Shown here piece after piece: positions 18,697 through 28,100 of a stretch of 64,000 nt of DNA (the stretch's first letter is position 1; the number at the start of each line of letters is the position of its first letter). The notes under the pieces are model-generated. The model did no database searches and was not told where the DNA came from. It saw nothing but the letters and a program-made list of their open reading frames with translations. This DNA comes from an uncultured Clostridia bacterium (GTDB taxonomy: Bacteria; Bacillota; Clostridia; RUG12999), in NCBI GenBank assembly GCA_934792465.1, contig CAKVOK010000013.1:1-64000 (forward strand). Reading direction: 5' to 3'. The translations under genes were made by a program, and so were the position numbers.

Positions 18697-21600
18697 CTAA
18701 TGTATCAATTGCAGGAAATTATAGAACATAACCGCTATATCCGTATTTGTTGCGTTCTCACCGGATTTAAATTTTATCGTGTCGTCAATCATGCCGAGTT
18801 TTTTAAGCTGAAATACCGCATATTTTACATCGGCCGCAACATTTTCATCAACATAATCTTTCATCTCGGAAATATCTCCCCGGTTCGGAATATGTTTGTT
18901 GCGTACTGCGGCATACAGCATTTTCGCAACTTCATCATACGTTATGTTATCCTTAGGTCTGAACAGTCCGTCTGCCGGCACGTCTATAAATCCGTTTTCG
19001 TAAAGCGCCTGAACGTTCACGTAATTCACATTGAATTTATCAACATCGGCAAATGCCTGTTCATATCTCACCTGCCTCAAATCAAGCGCAATCCTCAGCA
19101 TATCGACAAAGCGTTCTCTTCTCATGCCCTCATCGGGACGGAACTTGCCGTCGTGGAACTGATACGAAATACCCTCGTTATATAAATACTCTATCTTATC
19201 CTTTGCATAATATCCCTCCGGAACATCCGTATAAACATTTTTGCTCATATCGTAATATTTATCGCATTCATATACCCATGTTCCGTTTGATGTGCCGAAA
19301 TATACCTGCTGCTCCGTCGGGTGGAAGCGCACCGTCCAGACGTCTGCCGTTCCGCCGAGTCCCTCAATATGCTTCCACGAAGCACCGCCATCGTACGATT
19401 CCCATACTCCGCTCGCCACAGCATAGCTGCCCTGGTCGTTTCCTGCCGTCACAAGATGCTTCGGATTGTGCGGATCCTGCGCTATCTGATATACGGTACC
19501 GATACCCGGAGTGTCCGATGTTTTGTACAATATCTGGTTCCCGTCCACAACAAAACCGCCTGTATTCGTACCTATATATACTTTGTCCTCATCCTCAATA
19601 TCGCAGGTGAATTTCTGCGAATATCTTACGGCTATGCCTTCCCACGTCTTGCCGCCGTCACGCGAACGGTATGTGGCATTTTCAACACGGCCGTATATTA
19701 TATCGCCGTTCACGGGAGATACCGCCCTGACGGAATACGGCAGAGTTTCCCACGTCACTCCGTGGTCGCGGCTGACATATTTGCCCGAATAAATCGTATC
19801 GGGGTCTTGCGGGTGTATAAACACCATTTCGCTGCCCTCCAAAACCTTTGTAAACGTTCTTCCTCCGTCACGGCTCAGCATAAGATTGCTTCTGTTCCAG
19901 CCGCCTATACTCGCCCACACCTCGCTTGGATTGTCCCAGTTCACAGCTATACCGTTACAGGTTTTCGAGCCGTTCTGTCTTATCCAGAATCTGTCCTCTA
20001 TCGGGTATGAGTCTACCATCGGGTATTTTTCTCCCCGTCCGGAAAACATCGAATGTGTAAAGCCTCTGTCGATAAAGGATATATAAAATTCCTTGCCGTC
20101 CGGCCGGAATATAAATTCCGAAGCACGGTTGCCGGAATATTTGCTGCTTGTCGGATGAAGATTCTTTCCGCCGTCACGCGTGGTATACGGTTCGCCGTCC
20201 AAAATAATAAATGCCGAATACGGGTCTGTCGGGTGTACCGCCATAGGCTCGCAGCCCCAGCCCCAGTTATCCACCAGGTATGCGTCCGTATTATGATGTA
20301 TCGGCACGTTAAAGGTCTTGCCGTAATCGTTGCTGTATCGCATATTACGCTGTATCGTACCTATAGAACAATACAAAATTCTGTGCCCCGTTTCGTCCGG
20401 AGCGCTGTATTCCATATATATCGGATTTACATTGCTGAACTGTGAATTGTCGCAGGTAAATTCCCACGTTTCACCCGCATCCATGCTTGTATAAAGGTCT
20501 GTTCCGTAAATACAAATCCAATGCATGAGATTATCCGGATTTACAAGCACGCAGCGTGCATCTTTCATTGTTCCGTCTTCGTTTCTCGGCAGATTTCCGT
20601 TATGCTCCGTCCAGGTATCGCCCCTGTCCTCGCTTACGAAAATTCCATTGTCGCCGGCTGCAAGTATCACCTTGCCGCCCACTGTCCATACGCCTCTTGT
20701 TTCCATCCCGGCAAAATCGCCGAGGCTGTACCAACTTTCGCCCTCGTCGTCCGATGCGAACAAGCCCGTTTTGTCATTGCTTGAGAGATATATGCGTCTT
20801 TTTCCGTTTTTATCTTTCGGACCGAAAGCGAAGCCTTTTCTGTTGTGGTTTCGTCCGTTTGTCATATGAGTTATGAATCGCCACGACCTGCCCTCGTCCG
20901 TACTCTTATATATTCCGCAGTATTTCGTATCTTTGCCGCTGCCCGAATTTGCAAGAACAAACACCGTGTTTCCGTCCTCCGGGTCGAATGCGAGTGCCGT
21001 TGTTCCTATTGCGGAAAGATTTTCATTGCTTGTCGTCCAGGACACTCCGCCGTTTTCGCTTCTCCATACGCCCTCGGTATCCGTACCTATCAGCATAACG
21101 TCCGGATTTGTATTCGATATGGCTATCGACCAGCCCATTTGCCCTGCGTCGCCGCCGTAATATCCGTTTTTAATCTGCTGCGGTGATGTAAGATGAAAAT
21201 TGAGCATCCAAGGCTTATACCTCGTTGTCGTATATTCGTCAATATCGAAATCCTCGCTCATAACCGGCATATCCGGTATTGTAGGATATTTCGTATTTAT
21301 CTTTTTCCATTCAAGTGCCGTTTCATTTTTCTTTGTATCCGTTTCGTCCTGCTTTAAAGCGTCCTCCGTCACAACAAGCCTCGGAGCGCCGTTTTTCAGG
21401 CTTTCCACCGAGGGGAACGAAGCATTTGTTCCGCTGTTTGCCGCCGTAACCACAAAACCTATATATCCCTTTTCGGTTTTGGACGACTTTACATATTTTG
21501 AAACATCAACGGATATTTCTTCGCCTGCCGCAATGCTCTCGTCGCAAAGCTTTGAACCGGCTTTGTGAGCATTTCCCCACGAAAGTGATGTTTGCAGCCA

Positions 21601-21921
21601 TTCGTGCACAGCCGACTGATATACACTGAGCTGCGCTTCCGTATCGGATTCCGCAGTCAGCGGTGTCATTTTCAGTTCTACGCCATCGTTCTCGCCTATC
21701 TCGTCACGAATGCGAAACGCCAAATAAATATTCTTTGCCGCTCCCTCAGTTCCGCTGAGCAAAAGCTCGCTGCCCAGTCCGTAAACGGAGGTGATGTGCG
21801 CTTCATCAACGTATGTATCCTGTGTTGCCGTATATTCCGCCACAGCAGCGTCCGCAGACGCCGCCGTTCCGGAAATACACATCATTGCCGACAGCAGTAA
21901 TGTTATATATTTCTTAATCAA
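18697..21921 (-). CDS. SLH-anchored Asp-box beta-propeller protein (GH74/sortilin-like)
   Basis: The 1074-residue protein has a signal peptide (about 1-26) and a DNRLRE-type module (about 28-185, with QDTYVDE and IYLAFRI). A double propeller (about 225-880) has eleven Asp-box-like motifs such as KSTDEGRSW, VSEDRGDTW and ESYDGGASW. C-terminal SLH repeats (about 890-1074) hold it to the wall. The opening MLIGTDTEGVWRS followed by LSAIGTTALAFDP resembles the first blade of GH74 xyloglucanases, where an Asp at this site is catalytic. That equivalence is inference. It is the anchored paralogue of the 6505-10089 protein and the first exported protein after the transporter genes. Xyloglucan or another branched glucan is one possible substrate. 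Confidence 0.8.
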   Translation of the reverse strand: MIKKYITLLLSAMMCISGTAASADAAVAEYTATQDTYVDEAHITSVYGLGSELLLSGTEGAAKNIYLAFRIRDEIGENDGVELKMTPLTAESDTEAQLSVYQSAVHEWLQTSLSWGNAHKAGSKLCDESIAAGEEISVDVSKYVKSSKTEKGYIGFVVTAANSGTNASFPSVESLKNGAPRLVVTEDALKQDETDTKKNETALEWKKINTKYPTIPDMPVMSEDFDIDEYTTTRYKPWMLNFHLTSPQQIKNGYYGGDAGQMGWSIAISNTNPDVMLIGTDTEGVWRSENGGVSWTTSNENLSAIGTTALAFDPEDGNTVFVLANSGSGKDTKYCGIYKSTDEGRSWRFITHMTNGRNHNRKGFAFGPKDKNGKRRIYLSSNDKTGLFASDDEGESWYSLGDFAGMETRGVWTVGGKVILAAGDNGIFVSEDRGDTWTEHNGNLPRNEDGTMKDARCVLVNPDNLMHWICIYGTDLYTSMDAGETWEFTCDNSQFSNVNPIYMEYSAPDETGHRILYCSIGTIQRNMRYSNDYGKTFNVPIHHNTDAYLVDNWGWGCEPMAVHPTDPYSAFIILDGEPYTTRDGGKNLHPTSSKYSGNRASEFIFRPDGKEFYISFIDRGFTHSMFSGRGEKYPMVDSYPIEDRFWIRQNGSKTCNGIAVNWDNPSEVWASIGGWNRSNLMLSRDGGRTFTKVLEGSEMVFIHPQDPDTIYSGKYVSRDHGVTWETLPYSVRAVSPVNGDIIYGRVENATYRSRDGGKTWEGIAVRYSQKFTCDIEDEDKVYIGTNTGGFVVDGNQILYKTSDTPGIGTVYQIAQDPHNPKHLVTAGNDQGSYAVASGVWESYDGGASWKHIEGLGGTADVWTVRFHPTEQQVYFGTSNGTWVYECDKYYDMSKNVYTDVPEGYYAKDKIEYLYNEGISYQFHDGKFRPDEGMRRERFVDMLRIALDLRQVRYEQAFADVDKFNVNYVNVQALYENGFIDVPADGLFRPKDNITYDEVAKMLYAAVRNKHIPNRGDISEMKDYVDENVAADVKYAVFQLKKLGMIDDTIKFKSGENATNTDIAVMFYNFLQLIH

Positions 21922-21948
21922 ATTATATCCATCCTTACAGCCCGTATT

Positions 21949-23550
21949 TTATTCTCCGAATTCCGCTTTTGCGGCAGCGTCCATAAGCTTCTGAATACCG
22001 TAGGATTCGCAGATTTTAAGATATTCGTTCCAATCCTTGTCGTTCATCGGGTCTTTATCGCCGACCGTGAACAGAAGCAGATACTGTTCAACACCCTTTC
22101 TCCAGTCGGGGTATGTTGTAAATTCTTCGAGGTTCGGGTAATTAAATTTAACATCGGTAAACTTTGTGAAAAACGGAGGATCTGCTTCAAGATATTTCAG
22201 ATACTGTTTTGCCAAATCGTCCGTACCGTAGTTTCTTGCGATTTCTTCGTCATATGTCTTTTCATATGATCTGCCGAACATAAACATATTTTTGTAACTT
22301 TTTTCCGTTTCGTATTCTTCGTCGTAAACTACTTTGTCGCCGTCCATTTTGTATTCTCTGCCCTCAAGTCCGTATGTCTGGAAGAATGTGCCCTCATCAG
22401 AGAACATCCAGTTCATCAGCTTGATAATATTCGGATATGTTTCTTTCTTCGCCATAGAAGTTATCATAGAAACACTTCCCATGTTGTTCGGCGCCGTAAA
22501 TCCGTAGAATTTTCCGTCCGATGAATTTACGACATATTCGTCGCAAAGCTCAAATTCGGCATTTGTATATCCGTTGTCTTTAAGTGCTTTGTTCCATTTT
22601 CTTACGTTTGCATAGCCATCCAGAACAACGCCTATCTTGCCGTTTACGATAAGCTTTTCATATGCGTTGTTATCCGTAATACCGTCCTCGTTCATGTAGC
22701 CGCTCTTGCACCAGTTTCTTATCTGCGCATACTGTGCTCTCGCATACGGATGCATCGAACACGAAATGAGGTGTTTTCCTTTCGGGTCTATATCGCCTTT
22801 GTCGTTTACAATATATTCTCTCCAGGATTCAACGCCCATTGTCATAAGCAATTCGTTTACAAGGCTTGTATTTCTGTGCGCCATGCCCCATGTATCTTTT
22901 TTGCCGTTGCCGTCCGGGTCTTGTTCCGTGAACGCTTTAAGAATCTCTCCAAGCTCGTTTGTACTTTTCGGCATACTGAGTCCGAGTTTTTCCATCCAGT
23001 CCTTTCTCATATAGAAATATCTCGTTCCCGACGCATTTGTGGAACCTCGCCCCGGTATTCCCCAGTATTCGTCACGTTTTTTCACGCCTCGCCAGCCGGA
23101 TTCGGGGATTTCACAATCATCCGCATAAGGATTCCAACCTTTTATCTTGTCACCGTATTCTTTAAACATATCGTTAAGCTTAATTATAAGATCCGACTGC
23201 ATCCATGCCTGAACAAGGTCGAAATATGCTATCATGTCTATCTGCTCGCCGCCGGCACGTTTGGTTGCAAGCTGCTGAGTTACTTCGTTTGTCTGTGTGG
23301 AAATGAGTACCGGTTCAACTCTTATACCCGTCTTTTCCCATATGTAGCGTGTGTACGGATTGTCGTTGTAGTCATCACCGGATTTACCTATCTGAGATTC
23401 GTAGTTGTTTCGCACCGCATAGCGGATAACGGGAGCGGTTTCAAATGTGTCCCCTCCGCCGACATTCTTTTTGTCGCTCTTTCCGCAGCCTGCGAATGCA
23501 GTCATTGCCGTTGTGATTGCCAGTATTACTGCCAGTTTTTTCTTTAACAT
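21949..23550 (-). CDS. ABC transporter sugar-binding lipoprotein (LplA type)
   Basis: The 533-residue extracellular solute-binding protein has a lipoprotein signal (hydrophobic stretch ending AFAGC, Cys about 21). It would be attached to the outer membrane leaflet. Size and motifs (TRYIWEKTGIRVEP, DWMEKLGLSMPKSTNELGEIL, DPDGNGKKDTWG) fit the large LplA/YtcQ-type family that feeds oligosaccharides to LplB-LplC permeases. It stands just downstream of two such permease genes and upstream of the exported proteins. It probably recognises oligosaccharides released by them. The importer's ATPase is not in the window and is presumably a shared MsmX-type protein encoded elsewhere. Confidence 0.92.
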   Translation of the reverse strand: MLKKKLAVILAITTAMTAFAGCGKSDKKNVGGGDTFETAPVIRYAVRNNYESQIGKSGDDYNDNPYTRYIWEKTGIRVEPVLISTQTNEVTQQLATKRAGGEQIDMIAYFDLVQAWMQSDLIIKLNDMFKEYGDKIKGWNPYADDCEIPESGWRGVKKRDEYWGIPGRGSTNASGTRYFYMRKDWMEKLGLSMPKSTNELGEILKAFTEQDPDGNGKKDTWGMAHRNTSLVNELLMTMGVESWREYIVNDKGDIDPKGKHLISCSMHPYARAQYAQIRNWCKSGYMNEDGITDNNAYEKLIVNGKIGVVLDGYANVRKWNKALKDNGYTNAEFELCDEYVVNSSDGKFYGFTAPNNMGSVSMITSMAKKETYPNIIKLMNWMFSDEGTFFQTYGLEGREYKMDGDKVVYDEEYETEKSYKNMFMFGRSYEKTYDEEIARNYGTDDLAKQYLKYLEADPPFFTKFTDVKFNYPNLEEFTTYPDWRKGVEQYLLLFTVGDKDPMNDKDWNEYLKICESYGIQKLMDAAAKAEFGE

Positions 23551-23600
23551 TTGTTTACTTCCTTTCTTTTTTTGCTTTTTATTTTATCCTTTTACTTATT

Positions 23601-24500
23601 TTATCCTTTTACCGAGCCCACCATAAGACCTGACATAAAATATTTCTGTACAAACGGATATACCAAAAGTATCGGGAGCGTTGCGCACATAAGCGTTGCC
23701 GCTTTGAGCGTGTCACTGTTCAGCATGCCTTGCGCCGCTGCATCCGTAACCGTCATGGACGATGTTGCCGTTTCCGTCGGAACGGTATTTGCCTGGAGTA
23801 TATCGTTCAGATATACCTGAAGCAGTTTCTTATCCGGACTGTTTATGTAAATAAGTGCGTTAAAAAACGTATTCCATGAACTTACCGCCGTAAACAGCGT
23901 AATTGCCGCCAGCGACGGCAGACAAAGCGGAAGCATTATCTTCGCAAATATTTTTATATTACTCGCTCCGTCAATCAGTGCCGATTCTTCTATTTCGCCC
24001 GGAATCTGCTGGAAAAAGTTTTTAAGTATTATTATATTCCATATATTAAACGCACTCGGAAGAATAAGCCCCCAGTAGTTGTCCACCAGTCCCAGTCCCT
24101 TTACAACCAGGTAGTTCGGGATAAGTCCGCCCGTACCGAACATCATGGAAAACACCATGAGCGACATAATAACCTGTCTGCCTTTCAAATACTTCTTTGA
24201 AAGCGGATATGCGAACACCGTCATAAGTATCATGGAAAATACCGTACTCAAAACCGTGAACCACATCGTATTTTTCATGACCGTAAAAAATCGGTTGTCA
24301 AGCACAAGCTTGCGGTATGCGTCCGTATTAAAGCCTTTCGGCCATATCGAAACCTTTCCGGCAAGCACCGAAGTGTTGTCACTGAGCGATATTGCAATCT
24401 GATTCAAAAACGGATATACCATTGCAATTATTATAAAAAACATAAATATATTATTCAGCGTATCAAAAACGATTTCGCCTTTAGTTCTTCTTTTTAGCAT
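23601..24500 (-). CDS. Carbohydrate ABC transporter permease (LplC/YtcP type)
   Basis: The 299-residue inner-membrane permease has about six hydrophobic segments. Its cytoplasmic EAA loop (EIEESALIDGASNIKIFAKI, about 190-209) docks with the ATPase. It starts with the conserved KGEIVFDTLNNIFM amphipathic segment of the LplC group and ends in KYFMSGLMVGSVKG, also typical. It pairs with the permease at 24526 to form the channel for the oligosaccharides bound by the lipoprotein. The gene is second in the glycan operon. Confidence 0.94.
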   Translation of the reverse strand: MLKRRTKGEIVFDTLNNIFMFFIIIAMVYPFLNQIAISLSDNTSVLAGKVSIWPKGFNTDAYRKLVLDNRFFTVMKNTMWFTVLSTVFSMILMTVFAYPLSKKYLKGRQVIMSLMVFSMMFGTGGLIPNYLVVKGLGLVDNYWGLILPSAFNIWNIIILKNFFQQIPGEIEESALIDGASNIKIFAKIMLPLCLPSLAAITLFTAVSSWNTFFNALIYINSPDKKLLQVYLNDILQANTVPTETATSSMTVTDAAAQGMLNSDTLKAATLMCATLPILLVYPFVQKYFMSGLMVGSVKG

Positions 24501-24525
24501 TTTTCTGCCGCCTTTCCCATTAAAA

Positions 24526-25467
24526 TTATAACAAGCCTTCTTCGCCTATCATTTTTGTAAATCTGTCGGCGCAGAATACCAATATGAAGCTTACAACCGA
24601 CGAGAAGAAGGATACTGCCGTGGAAAGGCTTGTGTTCCAGTTTATAATACCCATCTTATAATTCAATGTATCAAGCACTTCCGACGTTGCAAGGTTCATG
24701 CTGTTTTGAAGAACGAATATTTTTTCAAATCCTACTCCGAGCATACCGCCGATTCTCTGAATAAGCGTAATTGAAACAATAAACTTGATACCCGGCAGAG
24801 TAACGTTCATAATCTGTCTGAACTTGCCTGCACCGTCAATCTTCGCTGCTTCGTAAAGCTCCGGCGAAATTCCGGACATCGCTGCCAGATAAAGGATTGT
24901 CCCCCAACCCCATGTTTTCCACATATCTACCGCCGTTATAATGCCCCAGAAATATCTTTCTTTAAGAAGGATATTCCCTATATCTTTCCCCGTAACCTTC
25001 GAGAGAAACGATATAAGCGCATTGCTCGGCATAAGTATCTGAATCGCAAGACCTGCAACCACAACGTATGAAAGAAAATGCGGCAAATATGAAAACGTCT
25101 GTACAATCTTCTTGTATGTCTTTCCCTGAATTTCATTAATAAGAATCGCAAAAAATATTGTGCCGAAAAAGCAGAATATAATTTCAAGTCCGCTTATACA
25201 CAGCGTATTTCTTATGGAACGCATGAAATCGGGATTTCCGAACAGCACCTTGAACCATTTCAATCCTACCCATTCGCTTTTCGCTATTGATTGCGACAAA
25301 TTGTAATCTTTAAATGCAATAACCATACCGTACAACGGAATGAATCTGAAAATAATCATCAGAATTATTCCCGGCAACAGCATTGCATACAAATCATAAT
25401 TTCTCCGCAGATATGTTCCGCCGGAACTTTTTAATCCTTTTTTTGCAGCTGTTTGATTAGCCTTCAC
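24526..25467 (-). CDS. Carbohydrate ABC transporter permease (LplB/YteP type)
   Basis: The 313-residue permease has about six membrane segments and the EAA loop ELYEAAKIDGAGKFRQI (about 210-226). It shows the LplB-group hallmark YDLYAMLLPGIILMIIFRFI near the N-terminus and FKDYNLSQSIAKSEWVGLKWF. It is the first gene of the leftward operon, and the promoter at 25548-25576 lies about 80 bp upstream. With the LplC-type permease it forms the membrane part of the oligosaccharide importer. Confidence 0.94.
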   Translation of the reverse strand: MKANQTAAKKGLKSSGGTYLRRNYDLYAMLLPGIILMIIFRFIPLYGMVIAFKDYNLSQSIAKSEWVGLKWFKVLFGNPDFMRSIRNTLCISGLEIIFCFFGTIFFAILINEIQGKTYKKIVQTFSYLPHFLSYVVVAGLAIQILMPSNALISFLSKVTGKDIGNILLKERYFWGIITAVDMWKTWGWGTILYLAAMSGISPELYEAAKIDGAGKFRQIMNVTLPGIKFIVSITLIQRIGGMLGVGFEKIFVLQNSMNLATSEVLDTLNYKMGIINWNTSLSTAVSFFSSVVSFILVFCADRFTKMIGEEGLL

Positions 25468-25547
25468 TTTTTTCGCCCGCCTTTATAACCTTTATAATTT
25501 TATGCAGAGGCAATCCGCAAAACAAAACCGCACTGCCCCGCAAAATC

Positions 25548-25576
25548 ATTGTACACCATAGCAAACCTTTTTTCAA
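25548..25576 (-). promoter_or_regulatory. Promoter of the glycan operon
   Basis: On the minus strand TTGAAA (25576-25571), a 17-nt spacer and TACAAT (25553-25548) form a sigma-A-type promoter. It lies upstream of the first permease gene in the intergenic region shared with the divergent AraC-type regulator, which probably binds near here. Confidence 0.6.
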
Positions 25577-25688
25577 TACCCACATTTAGCAAAATACCTC
25601 ACTTTTTTATAACCTCAAAAATTGCACTAAAGTAAAAAAATTGCAACATTCATTCCATATTTTTTACTTTCGTTTATATATTTACCCC

Positions 25689-25717
25689 TTGACAGCTTGC
25701 AATTTTTATGTTATCAT
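25689..25717 (+). promoter_or_regulatory. Promoter of the AraC-type regulator
   Basis: TTGACA (25689-25694), a 17-nt spacer and TATCAT (25712-25717) are followed by GGAGG and the ATG at 25753. The spacing fits a sigma-A promoter for the divergent regulator gene. Confidence 0.7.
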
Positions 25718-25752
25718 TTTTATAAGCGGCATATGCAATGGAGGAATAAAAA

Positions 25753-28092
25753 ATGAAATTTAACAAATTATTCAAAGACATGAATTTTCTGCGATTCAGC
25801 ACAAAGAACATTATGCTCATGCGATTTATCGTGGGCAACTTTTCCGTTATACTGTTTTGCGTTATAATTCTGTCGGGAATTTCCATAAATAAAATCAATC
25901 AGGTTATAACAGCTAATACAAATACATTTTCCGAAAATCAGCTCGATACGGTTTCCGGAACGGTTGACAACGCTCTGAACGATATGTTCAGGACAATGCA
26001 CTCGATGTCGCTTTCCTCCGATACCAGCGATATATTTAATTTCAACGCATGGACAGACCGTGATAAAAATTCCGTGGATTTTTTCAACTGGATGTCGTTT
26101 TTCCGCAATTATATATGTAATTACGATTTTATACAGAGCGTATGGGTACTCAATTCAAACAATACGGTCATAGATTCCGGTTCGTCCGCAATGCAGCCGA
26201 GCGAATTTGAGTATTGGAGTTTTATGTCCGATACCATGACAAGTGCACGCCGAGAATACAAATTCATGATACCTTATATAACGAACGTTCACAGCATAGG
26301 CAATGCCTCCGTTATTTCGCTTGCGTCGCCGCTCAAAACCGGCGATTCGACATTTTCCGCCGGTATGATAATGATAAATATAAAAACAAACTACCTTACC
26401 GAAAAACTCGGTTCTTCCGTGCTGGATTCAAACTATATGTCGTTTATATACGACAAAGCGGAAAACAATCTTGTCTGCGGTTCACTGCAAAAATACAATG
26501 CTTCGGCAATAATCTCCGCCGCCTCGTCTTTTAATGACGGCGGTGCGGTATACACAATAGACGGCGTCAAATACACAGCATATATGAAACATTCCGGCAT
26601 AGTTCCCGAATGGCATTTCCTTATTCTTTACAACAACAATTATATAGCGGAGCAGCGCCGTTCTATATATGTCTGGTATACGGCGGTAATAATAATTCTC
26701 GTGCTTTTCTGCCTGTTTTCCACATGGTTTATAACATTTTACATTTACAATCCGCTGCAGCGTATCATTAACAATCTGCGTATAAATATAGAAGATATGT
26801 CCGCTCCGGAATTAAACAAAAAGAATGATGAAATAAAAATAATTACCTCGCATATATCCACGCTCGAAAACGAGCTTAACGACAAAAACAAATTCATACG
26901 TGACAATATCTCAAAAATACGCGATATTGCGGTGCGGAAAATTATAGAAACTCCCAATCCCGACGCTTCCGCCGACCTTTCGGACGATTTGGCAAAATGC
27001 GGAATAGTTTTTACAGAAAAATACTATTATATTGCGCTTTGCACCATGGACAGGTATATCTCTTTTCTCACCGACCGCACCTCAAAAGATGCGGAGTCGC
27101 TGTCCGCAAAGGTATTTGATACCATATACAATGCACTTTCGCATACTGTAAATTCGACGGGTATATGCTGGAATAAGTGCAAATATGTATTTATATTAAA
27201 CACAGACCGCCAGATTTCCGCACTGAGGGCTTCGGAGGCATTAACGCAAATAAATGAACAGCTGAGGGATTCGTGCGGATTTACGGTGTCCTTGTGCCTG
27301 AGCGAGCCCGTTCTTTCTCCGAACGAGCTGCATTCCGCCTTTGAGCAGGCACGCACACAGGAGAAATACAGATTTTCTCTCGGCAACGAATCATTAATTT
27401 TCTGTCCGCATACGCAGTATTACGAAACAGAAGACTCCTCCGCCTTAAACAGTTGTATAAGCAATATCACACACTTGCTGCCCACCAAGGATACGACGCA
27501 TATACTCACCGAGCTGATTAAGTTCACGGATATGCTCTCTCCCCTTTCCCCGGACGATGTACGCAAAACCGTCATAAAATTGATTGATACAATAAAGAAA
27601 ACCCTGCACACCGGTATGCCGAACTACGATTTCAACCTTTTATATATGCAGCTTGACACATTGTTTTCTTACTCCGTATTTGTCGAACTGCGCGATTTCC
27701 TGCCATCAAAGCTTATCGAGATAAGTTCTGCCTGCCGTGATTCCAACGATATGAATACCACACAGCGAATCAAAGAATATATCGATTTATATTACTACAA
27801 CGACCTTTCTCTCGATTCACTTTCAGATCGGTTCCATGTTTCAAGCTCATACATAAGTAAGACATTTGCCGAAACATATAATACCGGTTTCCAAAGCTAT
27901 CTTTCAGAGCTTAGAATAAGCAAGGCAAAGGAATTGCTGAAAAACACCGACTTGTCTATACAGACAATCTGCGAAAGAGTGGGATTTATGAGTTACAACT
28001 CGTTTTCGAGAACATTCAAGCGCATCACGGGCATCTCAGCAAAAGCATACAGAATGAACGTGCCGCAGGAAACGGATGAAAAAGACGAATAA
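25753..28092 (+). CDS. Membrane-anchored AraC-family regulator
   Basis: The 779-residue protein has an N-terminal membrane segment (about 25-48), an extracellular sensing region of the Cache-like type (about 50-290) and a second membrane segment (about 300-325). A cytoplasmic linker follows, and a C-terminal AraC/XylS double helix-turn-helix (about 675-770) includes LSLDSLSDRFHVSSSYISKT and IQTICERVGFMSYNSFSRTF. This architecture is typical of Firmicutes regulators that control neighbouring LplABC-type importers. It is divergent from the operon and probably activates it on sensing an extracellular sugar or loaded binding protein. GGAGG upstream supports the chosen ATG. Confidence 0.92.
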   Translation: MKFNKLFKDMNFLRFSTKNIMLMRFIVGNFSVILFCVIILSGISINKINQVITANTNTFSENQLDTVSGTVDNALNDMFRTMHSMSLSSDTSDIFNFNAWTDRDKNSVDFFNWMSFFRNYICNYDFIQSVWVLNSNNTVIDSGSSAMQPSEFEYWSFMSDTMTSARREYKFMIPYITNVHSIGNASVISLASPLKTGDSTFSAGMIMINIKTNYLTEKLGSSVLDSNYMSFIYDKAENNLVCGSLQKYNASAIISAASSFNDGGAVYTIDGVKYTAYMKHSGIVPEWHFLILYNNNYIAEQRRSIYVWYTAVIIILVLFCLFSTWFITFYIYNPLQRIINNLRINIEDMSAPELNKKNDEIKIITSHISTLENELNDKNKFIRDNISKIRDIAVRKIIETPNPDASADLSDDLAKCGIVFTEKYYYIALCTMDRYISFLTDRTSKDAESLSAKVFDTIYNALSHTVNSTGICWNKCKYVFILNTDRQISALRASEALTQINEQLRDSCGFTVSLCLSEPVLSPNELHSAFEQARTQEKYRFSLGNESLIFCPHTQYYETEDSSALNSCISNITHLLPTKDTTHILTELIKFTDMLSPLSPDDVRKTVIKLIDTIKKTLHTGMPNYDFNLLYMQLDTLFSYSVFVELRDFLPSKLIEISSACRDSNDMNTTQRIKEYIDLYYYNDLSLDSLSDRFHVSSSYISKTFAETYNTGFQSYLSELRISKAKELLKNTDLSIQTICERVGFMSYNSFSRTFKRITGISAKAYRMNVPQETDEKDE

Positions 28093-28100
28093 CAAAAAAG

